Of a stretch of DNA of 64,000 nt, positions 10,996 through 22,860 are shown one piece after another. The notes beneath the pieces are model-generated. The model saw nothing but the letters and a program-made list of their open reading frames with translations, did no database searches and was not told where the DNA came from. Numbering within the stretch: position 1 is the stretch's first letter; each line of letters starts with the position of its first letter. The position numbers and the translations under genes are program-made. The stretch lies in NCBI GenBank assembly GCA_026826555.1, contig JAKSZT010053764.1, forward strand, positions 36,569,907 to 36,633,906. The letters are read 5' to 3'. Source of the DNA: Tolypeutes matacus. Lineage: Eukaryota; Chordata; Mammalia; Cingulata; Chlamyphoridae.

Positions 10996-11645
10996 GAATT
11001 ATATGAAATAAACTAAAACATACTTTAAGGAAAAAGAGAAATGCATAAATATCAGGGTATTTATCAATGCTGTTATAAAACCTTGTTTTATACAATTGCT
11101 TTTGGAAAATGTTCAGTAGCTGAGGCAACTAATATGAAGAGTTGGAACATTCCATTATGGATAAGAGTTAGAAAGTTTCAATAGCCTTCCCTCTGCCCTC
11201 AAACACTCCTGGTTTGTAGTCTGGAAAATTGAGCTGTAGTCTTTTCCTCCCCCTGAATATCTGTGTGAACCTAAACAAACCACCTACTGCTATAAAACCA
11301 TTGGTGGGCTCACAAATGCAGTGAACAGACCTCTAGTTGAATGCGTAGTCATATTTTTCTTCAATCCCACCAGAAAACTGGAAAATAATGAAAATCAACT
11401 TTGCAATCATCAAATCCCAGGGATTGTAACTATTTTATTCATTGTTACATTCCCAATTCTTATGGCAATGCCTGGTACATACGAGATATACAAAATGAAT
11501 GGATGGGTGAATCAATGAATTTTATGTAAGTGGATTCCATGTAAGTGTAAGTAAATCCCAATACACTTATCCTAGACTGTAAATATTTATGTATAGATTT
11601 TAGTATTTTTTTAGGTTACAATTGCATTTCTCTACTGTCTAGACT
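10996..11645. other. Single-copy stretch, nothing recognised
   Basis: Ordinary AT-rich sequence after the L1 tail. The 65-codon frame at 11321 has no recognisable domain and looks accidental. Confidence 0.4.
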
Positions 11646-11795
11646 AATGGTTCTCAAAATTTAGCATCAGAATCACCTGGAGAGCTTGTTAAAAGAAAAA
11701 TTTCTAAGCCACACCCCAAATTACTAGATTTGCTGTTCAAATAAGCTCCCAGGTGATGCTAATGCTACTGGTCTGTGAACCACACTTGGAGTAGA
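11646..11795 (+). mobile_element. MER5-like hAT (Charlie) DNA-transposon remnant
   Basis: The left end 'ggttctcaaaatttagcatc' followed by 'agaatcacctggagagcttg' matches the well-known MER5A-type ends as I recall them. The internal 'cacaccccaaattactagat' and the right end with 'caggtgatgctaatgct' fit as well. Non-autonomous and non-coding. The neighbouring 11805-11920 ('ctccatcagaattttctggg') may be a second, more decayed copy. Confidence 0.65.
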
Positions 11796-11929
11796 ATTAA
11801 TTTAGGCCAGATTTGCTCACCAACCACCTCCATCAGAATTTTCTGGGGAATTTGTTAAATGCACATTTTAGGAGGCTTCTAGAATGATTCTTGTGCACAC
11901 TCACATTTGAGAATGGCCTAGACCAGTGC

Positions 11930-12132
11930 TGTCAAATAGAACTCTCTGCACTGATGGAAGAGTTCTCTATCTGCATGTCCAGGACAGTAGTCATTAGTCA
12001 CATGAGGCTATGGAGCCCTTGAAATATGGCTACTATGGCTGAGGAATTGGATTTTAATTTCAATTAATTTAAATGTATATTTAAATCACCACTTGGTACT
12101 CATGGCTACCATATTGGGCAGAACAGGCTTAG
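11930..12132 (+). mobile_element. hAT-type MITE with 'gctgtcaaatagaac' end
   Basis: The element starts 'cagtgctgtcaaatagaact', has 'cacatgaggctatgg' and an AT-rich centre, and ends 'accatattgggcagaac'. These match a widespread mammalian non-autonomous DNA transposon whose consensus begins CAGTGCTGTCCAATAGAA. The imperfect terminal inverted repeats are visible. A copy in the other direction lies at 49918-50137. Confidence 0.6.
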
Positions 12133-12479
12133 ACAATTGATTTTCTAGTTTTCCTTCATGAAACTAGATTTTCCTTCAGTGAGAGCAGAAGGGGAGATCC
12201 AGAGTCTGGGGTTCCTAGGGTCCCACCCTCTTCAACAAGAGCAATGCCCCATCCACCCAACCTTGGTTACCTTGGGCTTTCATTTGATATTATGATTCTA
12301 CTGTAAACTGAAGTCCATGCTCATATTGAGAATCCCTAAAATTCCTGAGAAAGAAAAATAAATAAAATGCTCTCACATATTTTCAAATCAATGGCATATG
12401 CCATTAATATGATAGAATCCTTATTTATCTGCCAAACAATTATGCTTTGAGTCTTTTTAATGTTGGCTTCGCAAGGGAT

Positions 12480-12640
12480 TCACAGGGCACTCACCAACTT
12501 ATTATCCCATTAAGCCTTATAATAACTTTGTGAGCAGGAAAAATGACCCAGGTTATTATCCCCATTTCACATGCAGAAAAACTGACTCTTAAAGGACATG
12601 AATGGCTTGCTGAAGACTCCACTAGCAACTCACTTGTGGG
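12480..12640 (-). repeat. MIR-like ancient SINE
   Basis: On + it reads 'ttataataactttgtgagca', 'attatccccatttcacatgc' and 'cttgctgaagac', the inverse of the conserved MIR core and 3' part. Confidence 0.5.
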
Positions 12641-13719
12641 GTATTATTTTTCCTAGTACTTGTCTTTCTCTGTGAGTAATTAAGGATTTATGGAAGTTCA
12701 TTCACTCAAGGACATCTCAGCAGCACTTTAAAAAGCAATTTGCTTTCTTAGGTACCTGACTTCCCATCAAGATGGAGTGTGGGCCCTGGGTGAAACAAGA
12801 TGATCTCAAGCTAGACTCAGACATCCTAGAATTATAGGAAAGCCTATATTCCCAGGCCACTCAGGGTTCATGGCCCAACCCATAGACTGTAAAATAAATA
12901 AATATGGAGAGATGTCCAAATAGGCACAGCAACACACATGCTAATTAAATGTTTCTTTCTAAACATCACAGTAGGGATGGATGGAGTATTTTGGGTAGGA
13001 TAGGAGATGGGAGATTGGAGACAAATTTTATGTCCTCCAAATGACAAATTTTATGTCCTCTTCAGGTGATGTGGTTCTATACCACGATTTATGCCTGAGG
13101 TACTATCCTCAACTAGAAAGATTAAGACAAGACCGTAGGCCATCACCAAGTCAAAGGCATGAAATAGTAATTAGCTACAAGTGGCCCAGGAAGAATAAAA
13201 AATGCTGTCGAAGTCCAAAACGTGGAAAGGCAGCTATAGCTTCACTTTGCTTTACACAATGTAATTTGAATTACCTACACAAAGCCTAAAGGGGTGTAAA
13301 GCAAACATCTCATAGATGGGTTTACTCTGCTGGGAGAAGGGACACCTCCCATGCCCACCCCACCCCCGCTTCCCACTAGCCTCTTAGCTTTCTTTATACC
13401 AGAGCTTTCTTTCAGTAACAGGTAGTTTAGGTGGATTCTGGTGGATGTTGGGGGGCGGGAAGGGGAGAAGAGAGGAAGATGCGTGCAGCAATTGGGATAG
13501 CATTCCCTGTGTTTAAAACGGAGAACACCTCCAAAAAGGGAGGCCCTGGGTAGACTTTATTCACTTAATAGGCTTTAAGTGCCTGAGGACACAGTACAAA
13601 CTTGTATCACATTATCAGACAGGCCCCCTCACGGGGCATCAGTGTCTGCAGAGGCTCATGAATATGTAAATACTATATGTATCTTGGAAACATGCTTGAC
13701 AAGAGAATAGCTAAAATGA
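12641..13719. other. Single-copy stretch with a short local duplication
   Basis: No gene or repeat family recognised. An 18-base unit (gacaaattttatgtcctc) occurs twice 23 bases apart, at 13020-13037 and 13043-13060. The 82-codon frame at 13041 starts inside the second copy and shows no domain. Confidence 0.4.
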
Positions 13720-14105
13720 ACTGATTCTAGTTATAAGCCCATCAGCCTGCCATTCTTTATGTTTGAACAGGCAGGCTATTGCTAGGTGACAGATCATTAA
13801 GGCTATCTACTCAGTCAGCGGAAATGAAGAAATAATTTGTTCCTAATAACCTTCAGATGACCTCCCAGGCAAAAGAGAGTCTTTAAAGTGCTGTCTCTGC
13901 CGATACATGTCAGGCGGGTGCGTGGGGTGCTTCTGGCCCTGCAGTCAGAGCAGGGCGGCTGGTGAAACAGATTAATAAACACCTACTGACAGGGACATAT
14001 CGGGAAAAGATCTCATCACCTGCCATTATCTGGCTGATGAATAATTCAGAGCTCTCCATCAGAGCTGGGAATTTCAGGCCGCGCTGGGCTCTATGCTTGC
14101 AGGGA
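13720..14105. promoter_or_regulatory. Candidate conserved non-coding element
   Basis: About 390 bases free of recognisable repeats, with balanced composition and clustered factor-like motifs: 'ctattgctaggtgacag' (resembling an RFX/X-box half), 'gattaataaacacc' and 'gatgaataattcagagctc'. It has no coding signal (a 61-codon frame at 13962 shows no family). The impression of constraint is a judgement from composition only. Confidence 0.3.
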
Positions 14106-14554
14106 GGGGGTGGGGGGAAGCATGAAGGAGCTGATTGCCAGGATTAAATGGGGGCCTAGGAGATGCGCTGCTACCCGGGGCTCTGCAGGAGGCAAGGGTG
14201 GGAAGCATGCCTGAAGGGAGGCCCGTCATTCAGGAAGGTTCCGGGCAGGGTCATGGCTGAAGAACCAGTAGGGGCCTTTGAGGAGACATCCTCTAGCATC
14301 CAGGCTGATGTGAAAAGTTTGGAGCACAGGGTGGCCTGCTGCACATATTTGTCTATCACCCTCACTGTTGGTGACAGAGAGCCCAGGCCTGTGTCCCTGC
14401 CCTGCTGGTGGGTTCCCAAGGAATAGATAAGCCAGTCTCAACTCTATGCACCTTACTCCTTGGGTTGTCAATCTTGCCTTTGCTCTACTCCCTCCCCACC
14501 TGTGAGAAAATGTTTGCACTGCCCAGGTAATCTGTGTGGAATGAAGGAAGGGTC

Positions 14555-14745
14555 TGAGCTTTGGGGTCAGACAGACTTTTGCAGGGATCGCAGGACAGTC
14601 TCTACCTACGAGCTGTGTGTTCTTGGGCCTGCCATGTTACCTCTCTGGGACTCGGTTTCCTGATCTGTAGAATGGGGTCAATAATATCTGACTTCTACAG
14701 TCATCGTGAGGATTACACAATTTATGCATGTAAAGATCCTAGCAG
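14555..14745 (+). repeat. MIR SINE
   Basis: The order of 'agctgtgtgttcttgggcc', 'ctctctgggactcggtttcc', 'gatctgtagaatggggtcaa' and 'gtgaggattacac' follows the MIR consensus closely over about 190 bases. It is non-coding and explains the overlapping frame at 14561-14956. Confidence 0.8.
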
Positions 14746-16390
14746 AGGGCGTGGCGCCAAGCAGATGCCGACTTCCTGCTGGAGACCAACACTTGCCTCC
14801 TCCTACTCATGTGTTTTTGACCAGAGATCAGGCAGGAAACACATTCCAGACCCAAATTTGGTCGTTCGGGGAGAGTTAAATATAGGGAGTGTTTCCATGG
14901 GTGTTGGCAGGTTTAGTGAACCAACAAGAGAGAGTGAAGTACCCCGGGACAACTGACAGCCAGAACCCCTGAAGGGGCAAGGAGAGGAAGCCAGTGATTT
15001 CTGAGAAGGAGGATTTGCAGACAGGGCTGCCTGGCAGAAGGCTTCCCTAGATGCAGCCTATCACTGCTGGGGAGGGAGCAGAGCACAATGATCCCACTGC
15101 ACTCTCCTCCTGTCCTCCATTCTCCTACTCTTTGACTACCCTATTGATGTGTTCCACGAAGGTCAGCTGCCTGGGCACAGAGTGAGGTGGAGAAAGGTAA
15201 GAATTGAATGTGGAGGGACGAATGGAAAAGATCCAGCACACCATCTGGCCAATCTGACTGCCAGCATTTCTCCATCTGTGGTGATTTTGAATGTTTGTGG
15301 CGTGAACTAAAAGCAAAGCAAGAGAAAGGGCACGATCCATGAACTTTAGGAGCTTATAGACTAATTGGAGGATAATGGTGGAGAAAGAAAGAGAGAGGGA
15401 GAGAATTTAAATAATCTAATAGAATGAGCACTGATTGGGGAGCAAAAAAAATTCAGGTCATCATTACTAAGTCACTTCTTCATAATTGGATCACTTGATG
15501 TCACAGAACTTTCCTAGCTTGGAAATTGTGATGTAAAGCATGCTAATAACAAGCAGTGTCTGAGACCCTAGCTATTTTTACAAACTTCAATTGCTTTCAG
15601 TCATAAACATGAGAGAGAAAGGTGGGCCCATCAGTGCCTTCCACTCCTAGCTATCCAAAGTAAGCAATGGGCACAGAAGACAAAGATTGCCATTCCCTTG
15701 GAACTCAGAGTCACACAACATCTCTTCCTAAAATCAAAATTAATTTGGAGCTTGGTGTGCCCAAACACATCTGGTGAAGTGGGTATGTCATTCAAAGCCC
15801 AAGCATTCATGGTTTCAGCTGAATTTGAACTTTCCTGGGCTAGAGTTTGTTTACTTTGGTCAAGAAATGGAGGAAAATGTGATGCCCTAAAAAGCCTCTG
15901 GGCAAAAAGCTAGAAAAACTGCAGGTTTTATTGAAAGTCTGCTCTTTTGAAACACTATTTTAAAGACTCTTGTTAAGTGGCTCAGAAATGAATTGCCCTG
16001 TCCAAAATATTTGGTTTCAAGAAAGAAAGTGAAGGCCAGAATTCGCTTGGCATTTGAGGGCTGAGGGAGGCAGAGAACAAGACTAGAACAGGTAGTGAAG
16101 TGAACAGTACTGGAAAGGAGTCAGAGCTCTGTTGGAGACAGAAAAGTATAACAGGAGATGGCCCTAAGCAAGATGGACTGGAATGTCTGGATCATGCCAA
16201 TTTCCATCCATCTGGATCATTCTCTTCCCTAAATATTTAGGATAATTTGGGTACTACTGAGTATTTTATAGCAATATCAGAAATGAGAACTATAGCATGC
16301 TAGAGAAAGAAGACTCTAGCTGGTCTCAGGTGGCCTTAAAGAATAAGCTCTTCAGGCTCCAGGACCAGACGCCATTCTTTCATTAATGTA
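14746..16390. other. Single-copy stretch, nothing recognised
   Basis: Mixed composition, no long frame with a family signature, no clear repeat. Small Met-frames (for example 15125-15340, 15698-15913) have no domain. Confidence 0.4.
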
Positions 16391-16490
16391 TTCCCACTAT
16401 CAAGAAGTTTTTATTGAGCACCTGTTACATGCCAAGATCTCTTCCAGAAATATATTCATGACCTACACACATACTGTGGTCATGAAAGGT
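16391..16490 (-). repeat. MIR/L2-like fragment
   Basis: The phrase 'ttttattgagcacctgttac' with 'atgccaagatct' is typical of the ends of MIR and L2 elements in reverse orientation. It is short and decayed. Confidence 0.45.
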
Positions 16491-17934
16491 CTCTCTGAGT
16501 CTTAAATGATAAAGAAGATCCAGCCATGAGAGAATCAGCAGGGAGTGCATCCCTGGCTGAGGGAGACAAATACACAGTCCCTGACGTGTGACCAAGCTTG
16601 GCCTGTGGAAGGACTATAAGGAAGGGGCCAGTGGCTGGAGGAGGGTGAGTTCAGACAGCAAAGCCTGAGACTGGAGAGGAAGAAAAAGAGTAACGCCTCT
16701 GACCACTGCATCTCCAGACTCCAAAGAATGAGGACGAGCAACGCTGAAACCACAAGTTCAAAGCCTTGCTGCATTCCATCTTCACGTATTAATTTTGCAC
16801 CATGATTAAACAGAGGAAAAGGCAGGGCAAGCACATCCAGTCATATCAAGGTGCCTCTGGATGGCAGGACAGCCACAGAGAAGCCTCCCAGGACATATAG
16901 CCTGCTACTGTCCACTTTACCTTACCCAATGTATTTGTGTTTCTTTTTATAGGTTTTGATGTAGAAGGGTCTAGAAAGCCATGTTTTATCAACAGATCCT
17001 CCTGAGGCTCCATCATAGGATGGGTAGCTCTGATGTCAGAAAGGGACCCCAGAGGTCCAGTGACAGAAGTAGCACACAGCCCATCACCCATGTGATGTTC
17101 AGGAATGGAGAAGGGCTGCAGCCCCTTAGCTGCTCATGCTGCCTTTCTCTTCTCTTGGGCCTAGCTCTGTATTCAGATTGGAACTTGGGAAGAACACCAA
17201 CAGATGTTTTTGGGGCCTCTGGTTTTTCTCATTGGTTAATTTCCAATAACTCCCAAAATAGTTTTTTTTGTTTGTTTGTTTGTTTGTTTGTTTGTTTTTG
17301 CGTTGTTTTGTTTTTTTCTTTTGGACACAGAAAAGGGGAGGGCCAGACTCATTTCAGAACCTGTCTGAATATGGATAAGTATATGTATTTCTGGGAAAGT
17401 GTCACTGAGCATTTCTGTTCCTTTTTTGCTATGCATCTGTTTTCTAGTAAACCTTGCCTCTGGGCTCTGCCACCCAGTAGTAACTTCTTCCAAATACAGG
17501 TTCATTAGTACAATCAGTAGCCATTACTGCTTTAAGCAAGGCAGTTACTAAGGTAGTTAAAATCACAAATGATAAAGTCAAGGGAAGCAGGGAGGGAAAA
17601 AAATAAAAATAAGATTGATTTATAAAGCATGTCAAAAGGAAAGAAACAATGTATGGGTGTTGTTGGTTTTGTTTCTTCCTTCCCTAGAGACAAGGCTATC
17701 AGAGAGAACAATGAAGAGTTTCTTACACCAATAGGATTAAGGCTCCTGGGGCAAAGGAAAGCGACACCAGGTAGAGAACCAGGAGAAGGAGATCCTAATT
17801 AGGATGAGTGCAAGTTCTGGTTTGCCTGGGACAGTCTGAGTTTCTACCTGTTGTTCTGGCAAAATTATGAACAATGTTCCCCCTTCATTTCAAAAGTGTT
17901 CTTTTTGGATGATGAACGAGGCCGTCCTAGCCCT
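16491..17934. other. Single-copy stretch with a (TTTG)n microsatellite
   Basis: No exon or known repeat is evident. Bases 17266-17300 are a TTTG simple repeat. The 175-codon frame at 16981-17508 runs straight through that repeat (a run of FVCLFVC), so I judge it non-coding. Confidence 0.45.
17266..17300. repeat. (TTTG)n microsatellite
   Basis: About eight tandem TTTG units. Confidence 0.9.
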
Positions 17935-18060
17935 AATCCTGTCTGCTCCTCTAAGCAGGTATATGTCTCTGGATAAATCCCTTACCTTTATGGACCTCTG
18001 TTTCTCAAGAGTAGTGGATGACACTGTAACTCTGGTGCTCTTCTGTTCTATGGTTCCATT
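17935..18060 (+). repeat. MIR-like fragment
   Basis: 'ctctggataaatcccttacc' and 'ctctgtttctcaagagtagt' resemble the conserved MIR core in direct orientation. Confidence 0.4.
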
Positions 18061-18194
18061 AAGGAGAAGAGAAGAAAAAGTAGGCTTTCGGGGACTTTAT
18101 GGAATGTATATGCTTTGAATTAAAGAACATGACATTTCCGAGGGGCAAGTTTTCCTCCTTGTCCAGCATAACTGCCTTTGTTGTCCCTACCAAC

Positions 18195-18305
18195 ATTAGT
18201 TAACAGTGTTTAGAAGGCTTACTCTAAGCAAACACTATACTAAACATCTTAAATACAATATATTATTTAATCTTCACCAAACAACTATGATTTCTATTTT
18301 TTTGG
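18195..18305 (-). repeat. MIR-like fragment
   Basis: 'aagcaaacactatactaaac' followed by 'attatttaatcttcaccaa' resembles the reverse-oriented MIR 5' half. Confidence 0.45.
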
Positions 18306-18429
18306 ACTTACAGTCACTTCAAACCATCTTTCAAACCTAAAGATGGTTCAAAATATCATGCTCTTAACTACCATGCCATATCTAGGCTGCTTTGAGCCAA
18401 AACAACAAAGAAGCTACTTGGTATATGGG

Positions 18430-18760
18430 TCAGGCCACTTTAAGGTATGCCTCATAACAAACAACCCCAGAGTCTACTGGCTTAAAATAATAAGGTTCAC
18501 TCTTGTTACATGTCCACCAAGGGTCATCTGGGGCCACTACTGTGTATTCTTCTTTCTCCAGGACCCAGGCTGATGGAGCAGCCCTCCTTTAGTCTTGCCC
18601 CAGTGCAGGAGCAGAAGAAAAGAGAGAACATGGAAGACTACACACTGGCCCTAAAAGCTCCATCCAGAAGGGACCACATCACAGCTGTTCACATTTCATT
18701 GGCCATCTTAAATCACATGATGCTTTAACACCAAGTGGAAAGGAAGTTATAAACATACAA
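18430..18760 (+). repeat. Ancient LTR-like repeat (family D, copy 1)
   Basis: The sequence 'cctcataacaaacaacccca' with 'ctggcttaaaataataagg' opens a block whose later part, 'cacatttcattggccat', recurs at 22750-22770. Together with 22500-22860 it defines a mammalian repeat that looks LTR-like to me. I cannot name the family with certainty. The overlapping short frames are not genes. Confidence 0.45.
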
Positions 18761-19129
18761 TGAGCCAGAAAGGAGCCTAGGAGCATTTGGTGAAAAGCAG
18801 CACTGACGACCAAGCAAAGTATTCCTAGGACAAAAGACCTAAAGCTCCTCTTGCAGCTTTCAAATCCTCTGAGTTCCAATTACTTCTAAGCAAAATTTTA
18901 TAGAACTAGATGATTATAGCTTTCTGATTACATTTCTTTAATGCTCCATTCAACCTTTTGTTAACCATAGACTTTACCGGCTTATCTCTGCTAAAAATTT
19001 CTTTCTATCCAAATAAGCTGATAGACAAGATGGATATAAGATACTCCTAATCCATTTATGTCTCTGTTGTATCTACTATATAACTAAGAGATGACAGTTC
19101 AGTGAAGGAAAAGGTGTGTTTACCTCGGG
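18761..19129. other. Single-copy stretch, nothing recognised
   Basis: AT-rich sequence with no long frame or known repeat. Confidence 0.35.
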
Positions 19130-19480
19130 AAAGAGTGTCTTTATGACACCGATCTGCTCTGATGAATCCACTAATGTGAAATTTCTGACCCAACAGGCAG
19201 TGATTGCACAGAGCTGAGACTCCTCTCATTATTTATGAAATATGCACTGCACAGTGTCAGCACTCTCCCTGCAGACTCACTGCCAAGCAATTACTCATTT
19301 CCATCACTTAGCTTGTTTATTATTATTATTTTTCAGTGGGTGTCTATATATTCAGCACACTTCAAGCAGCAAAGCACAGACCCAGAATGAAAATGATGCT
19401 TGTCTTGTTTGATTTTAAATAGAAAAGCACTTTCAAGTCCTTAAAAATTGATGTTGTTTTAAACTTTACAACAAGCAGTA
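19130..19480. promoter_or_regulatory. Candidate conserved non-coding element
   Basis: A repeat-free stretch with clean homeodomain- and POU-like words ('attatttatgaaatatgcac', 'gcaattactcatttcc', 'gcttgtttattatt') and no coding signal. The candidate status rests on appearance alone. Confidence 0.3.
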
Positions 19481-20019
19481 GGAGAAACTGGTAACTGCAG
19501 GAATAGATGGAGAGCAGTCAGGAGCATTTCCACTCTTATACATATTTGCTATCTAAGAGCTGATAGAAGAACTATCTTTTATGTCCTGATTTATTTCTCT
19601 GACTCCCTCTAGGAGCCCATAGGAAGATCAGTCACCCAGAAATGGTGGCAGAACTCTGGTTACAATCCTCTGCCAGTGGCAGGAGGACTCATGCGCAGTG
19701 GCCCATGCTTGGAAAAGGGACAGGCTCCAGGAGCCATATCTCCTTCTTACCACAATCTTGGCTTGTTAAAATCCTTACAGATAAAAGATCTCATGTAAAA
19801 GAATATTGTCTTTCACTTTTATATAATATAACCAGTGCAAAGTGCTTGTATCCCTGTAACATTCCATTCCCTGAAGTTGCACTAGAAGAGTCTTTGAATC
19901 TGGTGAAACTGTATTAGAGAAATAATTCCCCAACTTAGGCTCAAACTCACCTGTGTGGCTATTATCTTCTCATATGCTATTGTCAATTACAGTGATTGCC
20001 CCAGCTCTTCATGTAAATT
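19481..20019. other. Single-copy stretch, nothing recognised
   Basis: A 91-codon frame at 19642-19917 has no recognisable domain and no upstream or splice context that I can support. Confidence 0.35.
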
Positions 20020-20345
20020 TGCACTTCTTCTCATTAAAAAGTCAGCATCTCTATCTCCATCCCTTAAATGTGAGCTGGTCTTGTGATTTGTTTGGCCAGT
20101 AGAATGTTTGGAAGTGAAATGATGGAGTACCAATTATTAGTCTATGCCTCTAAAGTCCTTGCATGTTCCCGCTTGGCCTCTCTCATACCTCTCCTGTTGC
20201 CATGAGAACACACTGGAAGATGAGAAATATGGAGCAGATCTAGGCCGCCCTGGTTGTCCCAACTATGGCCAGATAGGATAGCTCTTAGCCAGCTGACACT
20301 AAAACTCATGAGTGAACCCAGCCAATATTAGCAGGACCACGTTTT
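20020..20345 (+). mobile_element. Ancient LTR-type repeat
   Basis: The block 'gagctggtcttgtgatttgt', 'ttggccagtagaatg', 'gttgccatgagaacac' and 'gagtgaacccagcc' follows the order of a common mammalian LTR-type repeat, which I recall as MaLR/ERVL-like. It is heavily decayed and non-coding. Confidence 0.45.
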
Positions 20346-21115
20346 CTACCCTAGACACATGAAAATATACATGTCTAGATCCTGCTCCGATCCAGATGGC
20401 AGAGTGAGATTCTTCAGGGCTCTGTCCCCCAACAGAAGCTTTGAATAACCAGCAAGAAATGGCAGAAACATCTTTCTCAAAGATGTCAGGGGCCTGGTTA
20501 ATTACCACTTGAAAATTGGTGATAAGGTGATCTGTAGAGATGGAATGTGGGTAGATCTATCAAGTGGGCAAAACATGAAAAGATTTTTGTGTCCCACAAA
20601 AGAATTTAATAGTCAGGTGATCAAGATGAACTATTCTACAGATTTTGGTCAACCTCTTTACCAAGCCACCCTGTGCTTGCCCATTGGGATCATAAACATA
20701 TAGTACATGTCAGCAGAGTTAGAGTTATGCATGGAGTCGGTGAAATGAACTTCTGATCACCAAGGCTATAGCCCCTGCTCCAGGTCCACCATCCATTGCT
20801 GACTATGCACCCACAGCTTCCCTTGGACGTTCCCATGAGTTCCCCCTTTATCATCCCACTTCCATGTTGGGGTACACTGGGCTTCTTGGATTTCTCTTCA
20901 ACTGTGACTTTAGGATCACTCCAGTAATTCAGAAAGACTGATTCATAATTCTTTCTCTGATCCCACAACTTCCACTTCCAGATCTTCACTTCCCCAGTAC
21001 CCAACCCACCCCACATTTGTATAAGGTCTAAAACCTATAATAAACCCCCTATTACTATAACACTCATGAGGGCTCTGCTTCCCTGACTGAACCTTGGCTG
21101 ATACAGAGGGTTATA
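20346..21115. mobile_element. Possible ERVL/MaLR-like internal remnant and LTR end
   Basis: Bases around 20660-20770 ('gcttgcccattgggatcata', 'atgaacttctgatcaccaag') loosely resemble an internal segment of ERVL-type elements. Bases 21040-21110 ('gggctctgcttccctgactg', 'ggctgatacag') resemble a retroviral-type LTR end. Stops interrupt every frame; nothing here could be functional. The identification is tentative. Confidence 0.3.
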
Positions 21116-22499
21116 GGGGACAGGAGCCGAGAATATGCATTCCACCCAGTTCAAGTCAGTTAAGATTGCTAGCTTTGCAGGACACAAAATGTATTTGTAG
21201 TTTCTCCACAGTATGGAAGTTAAATAGGATGGGGTGGTATTCCTACACATAGAAAAGAAAAAAAGACTGAAAGGAAATACCTCAAATCCAAAATACAATT
21301 AAAGCCTTTCTTTTGGCGATGAGACTGTATGATTTATGTTTTCCTTTTTTTCTACTGCTATATAATTTCCGAAATGTTCTAACAAATATTATAGAAGTAC
21401 ATTACTTCATTAGTGGAAGATTTAATGAACTTCATTTTGAAAAATAAATCAGAGAATTTAACAAGTACAGAACATTTGATGACATTGAGATGTACACTAA
21501 TACATCTCACAAAATCCATTTGTTGAATAGAATTGCACAGGTTTGCTCCAAGTATGTACCCATAACAAGGATAGCTACCAGGTTCAAAACTTGCCTTGGC
21601 TTTCAGTATTTTTAAATAATAAATAAGATTAAATGGGTGTGTAAAGGAGGCTCCTTCAATGACAAGAAGAGACTTTCTAAGACCTGCTCAGGTATAAACA
21701 CATATGACATTAAAATTGCTGGAATCTTCCTAAATTTAATGGAGGAACAGAGTACAATGGGTTCCTTATAGACTTATAGACTTATAGTCTTATAGTCTGG
21801 ATTGAGGGTCATTCTGGCTCCAAAACATCTCTTGGAAACTTGGAAAGAGAAAGTCATGGATTTTTACTCAAATACTTGGCTAATAGGTGTTTCAGCTTCT
21901 TCCTGTGTGTTTGTGGGGGTGTGTGTCTAGTTGCTAATGATGAAAATTAGATCATTTATAAGAAAAAGTTTAAAATCTACATTGTTCTTTGCATATCACA
22001 AAGAATGATGTATTTTATCTTAGAAGCAATGGAGAGCTTATTGCGGAGTTTCAAGCAGGAATATCAACTGTTCAAGAAAGAGGTTGGAATTAATAAAACA
22101 CTCTGGTAACTGTGAAAAGAGAAAAATCTCAGAGGCAGGGAGAGCAACTAGGAAGCTATTGCAGCAACCTAGGCACGAAATAAAAATGACCTGACTTAAG
22201 AAACCAGCAAAAAGTACCAAAAGTAAGCTGGAAAAACTGAAAGTATCATGTCACTATAGTCAGAAACCTGTTTGTTTGCCTTTCATCAAATGCCACACTT
22301 TCATTGGAGAAGAACAAAGGAAGTTGAGCCTTATCTTTAGCCAGGCATAATGTGAGATTTGCAATCCTGTGGACTTGTTAATAAAATATTTTTTTCCTAT
22401 CTGCTGACAAAGCAACCTAGGATACATGCTCATATCACTGCTACATCTGGATAGGAGGGGAAAGCTGTGATTGGTCTGCGTGCACTAATCAGCATAGAC
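21116..22499. other. Single-copy stretch, nothing recognised
   Basis: AT-rich sequence. A small cluster of 'acttatag' units occurs at about 21768-21797. No gene or named repeat. Confidence 0.4.
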
Positions 22500-22860
22500 T
22501 AGGATTTTGCCCACATCTCAGTGACTTTAAACGACAAGGTTAATTTCTCACTGGCATTACAGGTCCATCGTGGTTCAGCTGGGGCCACTGTTCTCAGCGG
22601 CCTCACTCCAGGAACAGGCTGAAAGAGCAGCCTCCATCTACCATCTGCCACCCTACACCTTTCACTGTGGAGGGAAGGAGAGGGAAAGTAAGAGTGGCAA
22701 ATTGTATACCTGCTTTTAAAATGTCTGTCTAAAACTGTAATATGCCACTTCTGCTCACATTTCATTGACCAAAGTCAGTCACATGGCCACATTCAACTTC
22801 AAGGGCATAGAGAAGTTTAGTCCTACTACAGCCCAAGTAAGAGTACAGAAATCCCTGTGA
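22500..22860 (+). repeat. Ancient LTR-like repeat (family D, copy 2)
   Basis: 'cagtgactttaaacgacaag', 'gttcagctggggccactg' and 'gctcacatttcattgaccaa' parallel the order seen at 18430-18760. The pairing supports a common repeat family of uncertain name. Confidence 0.45.

Noticed and set aside
16981..17508. A 175-codon frame on +
   Set aside because: It runs through a TTTG microsatellite and shows no domain.
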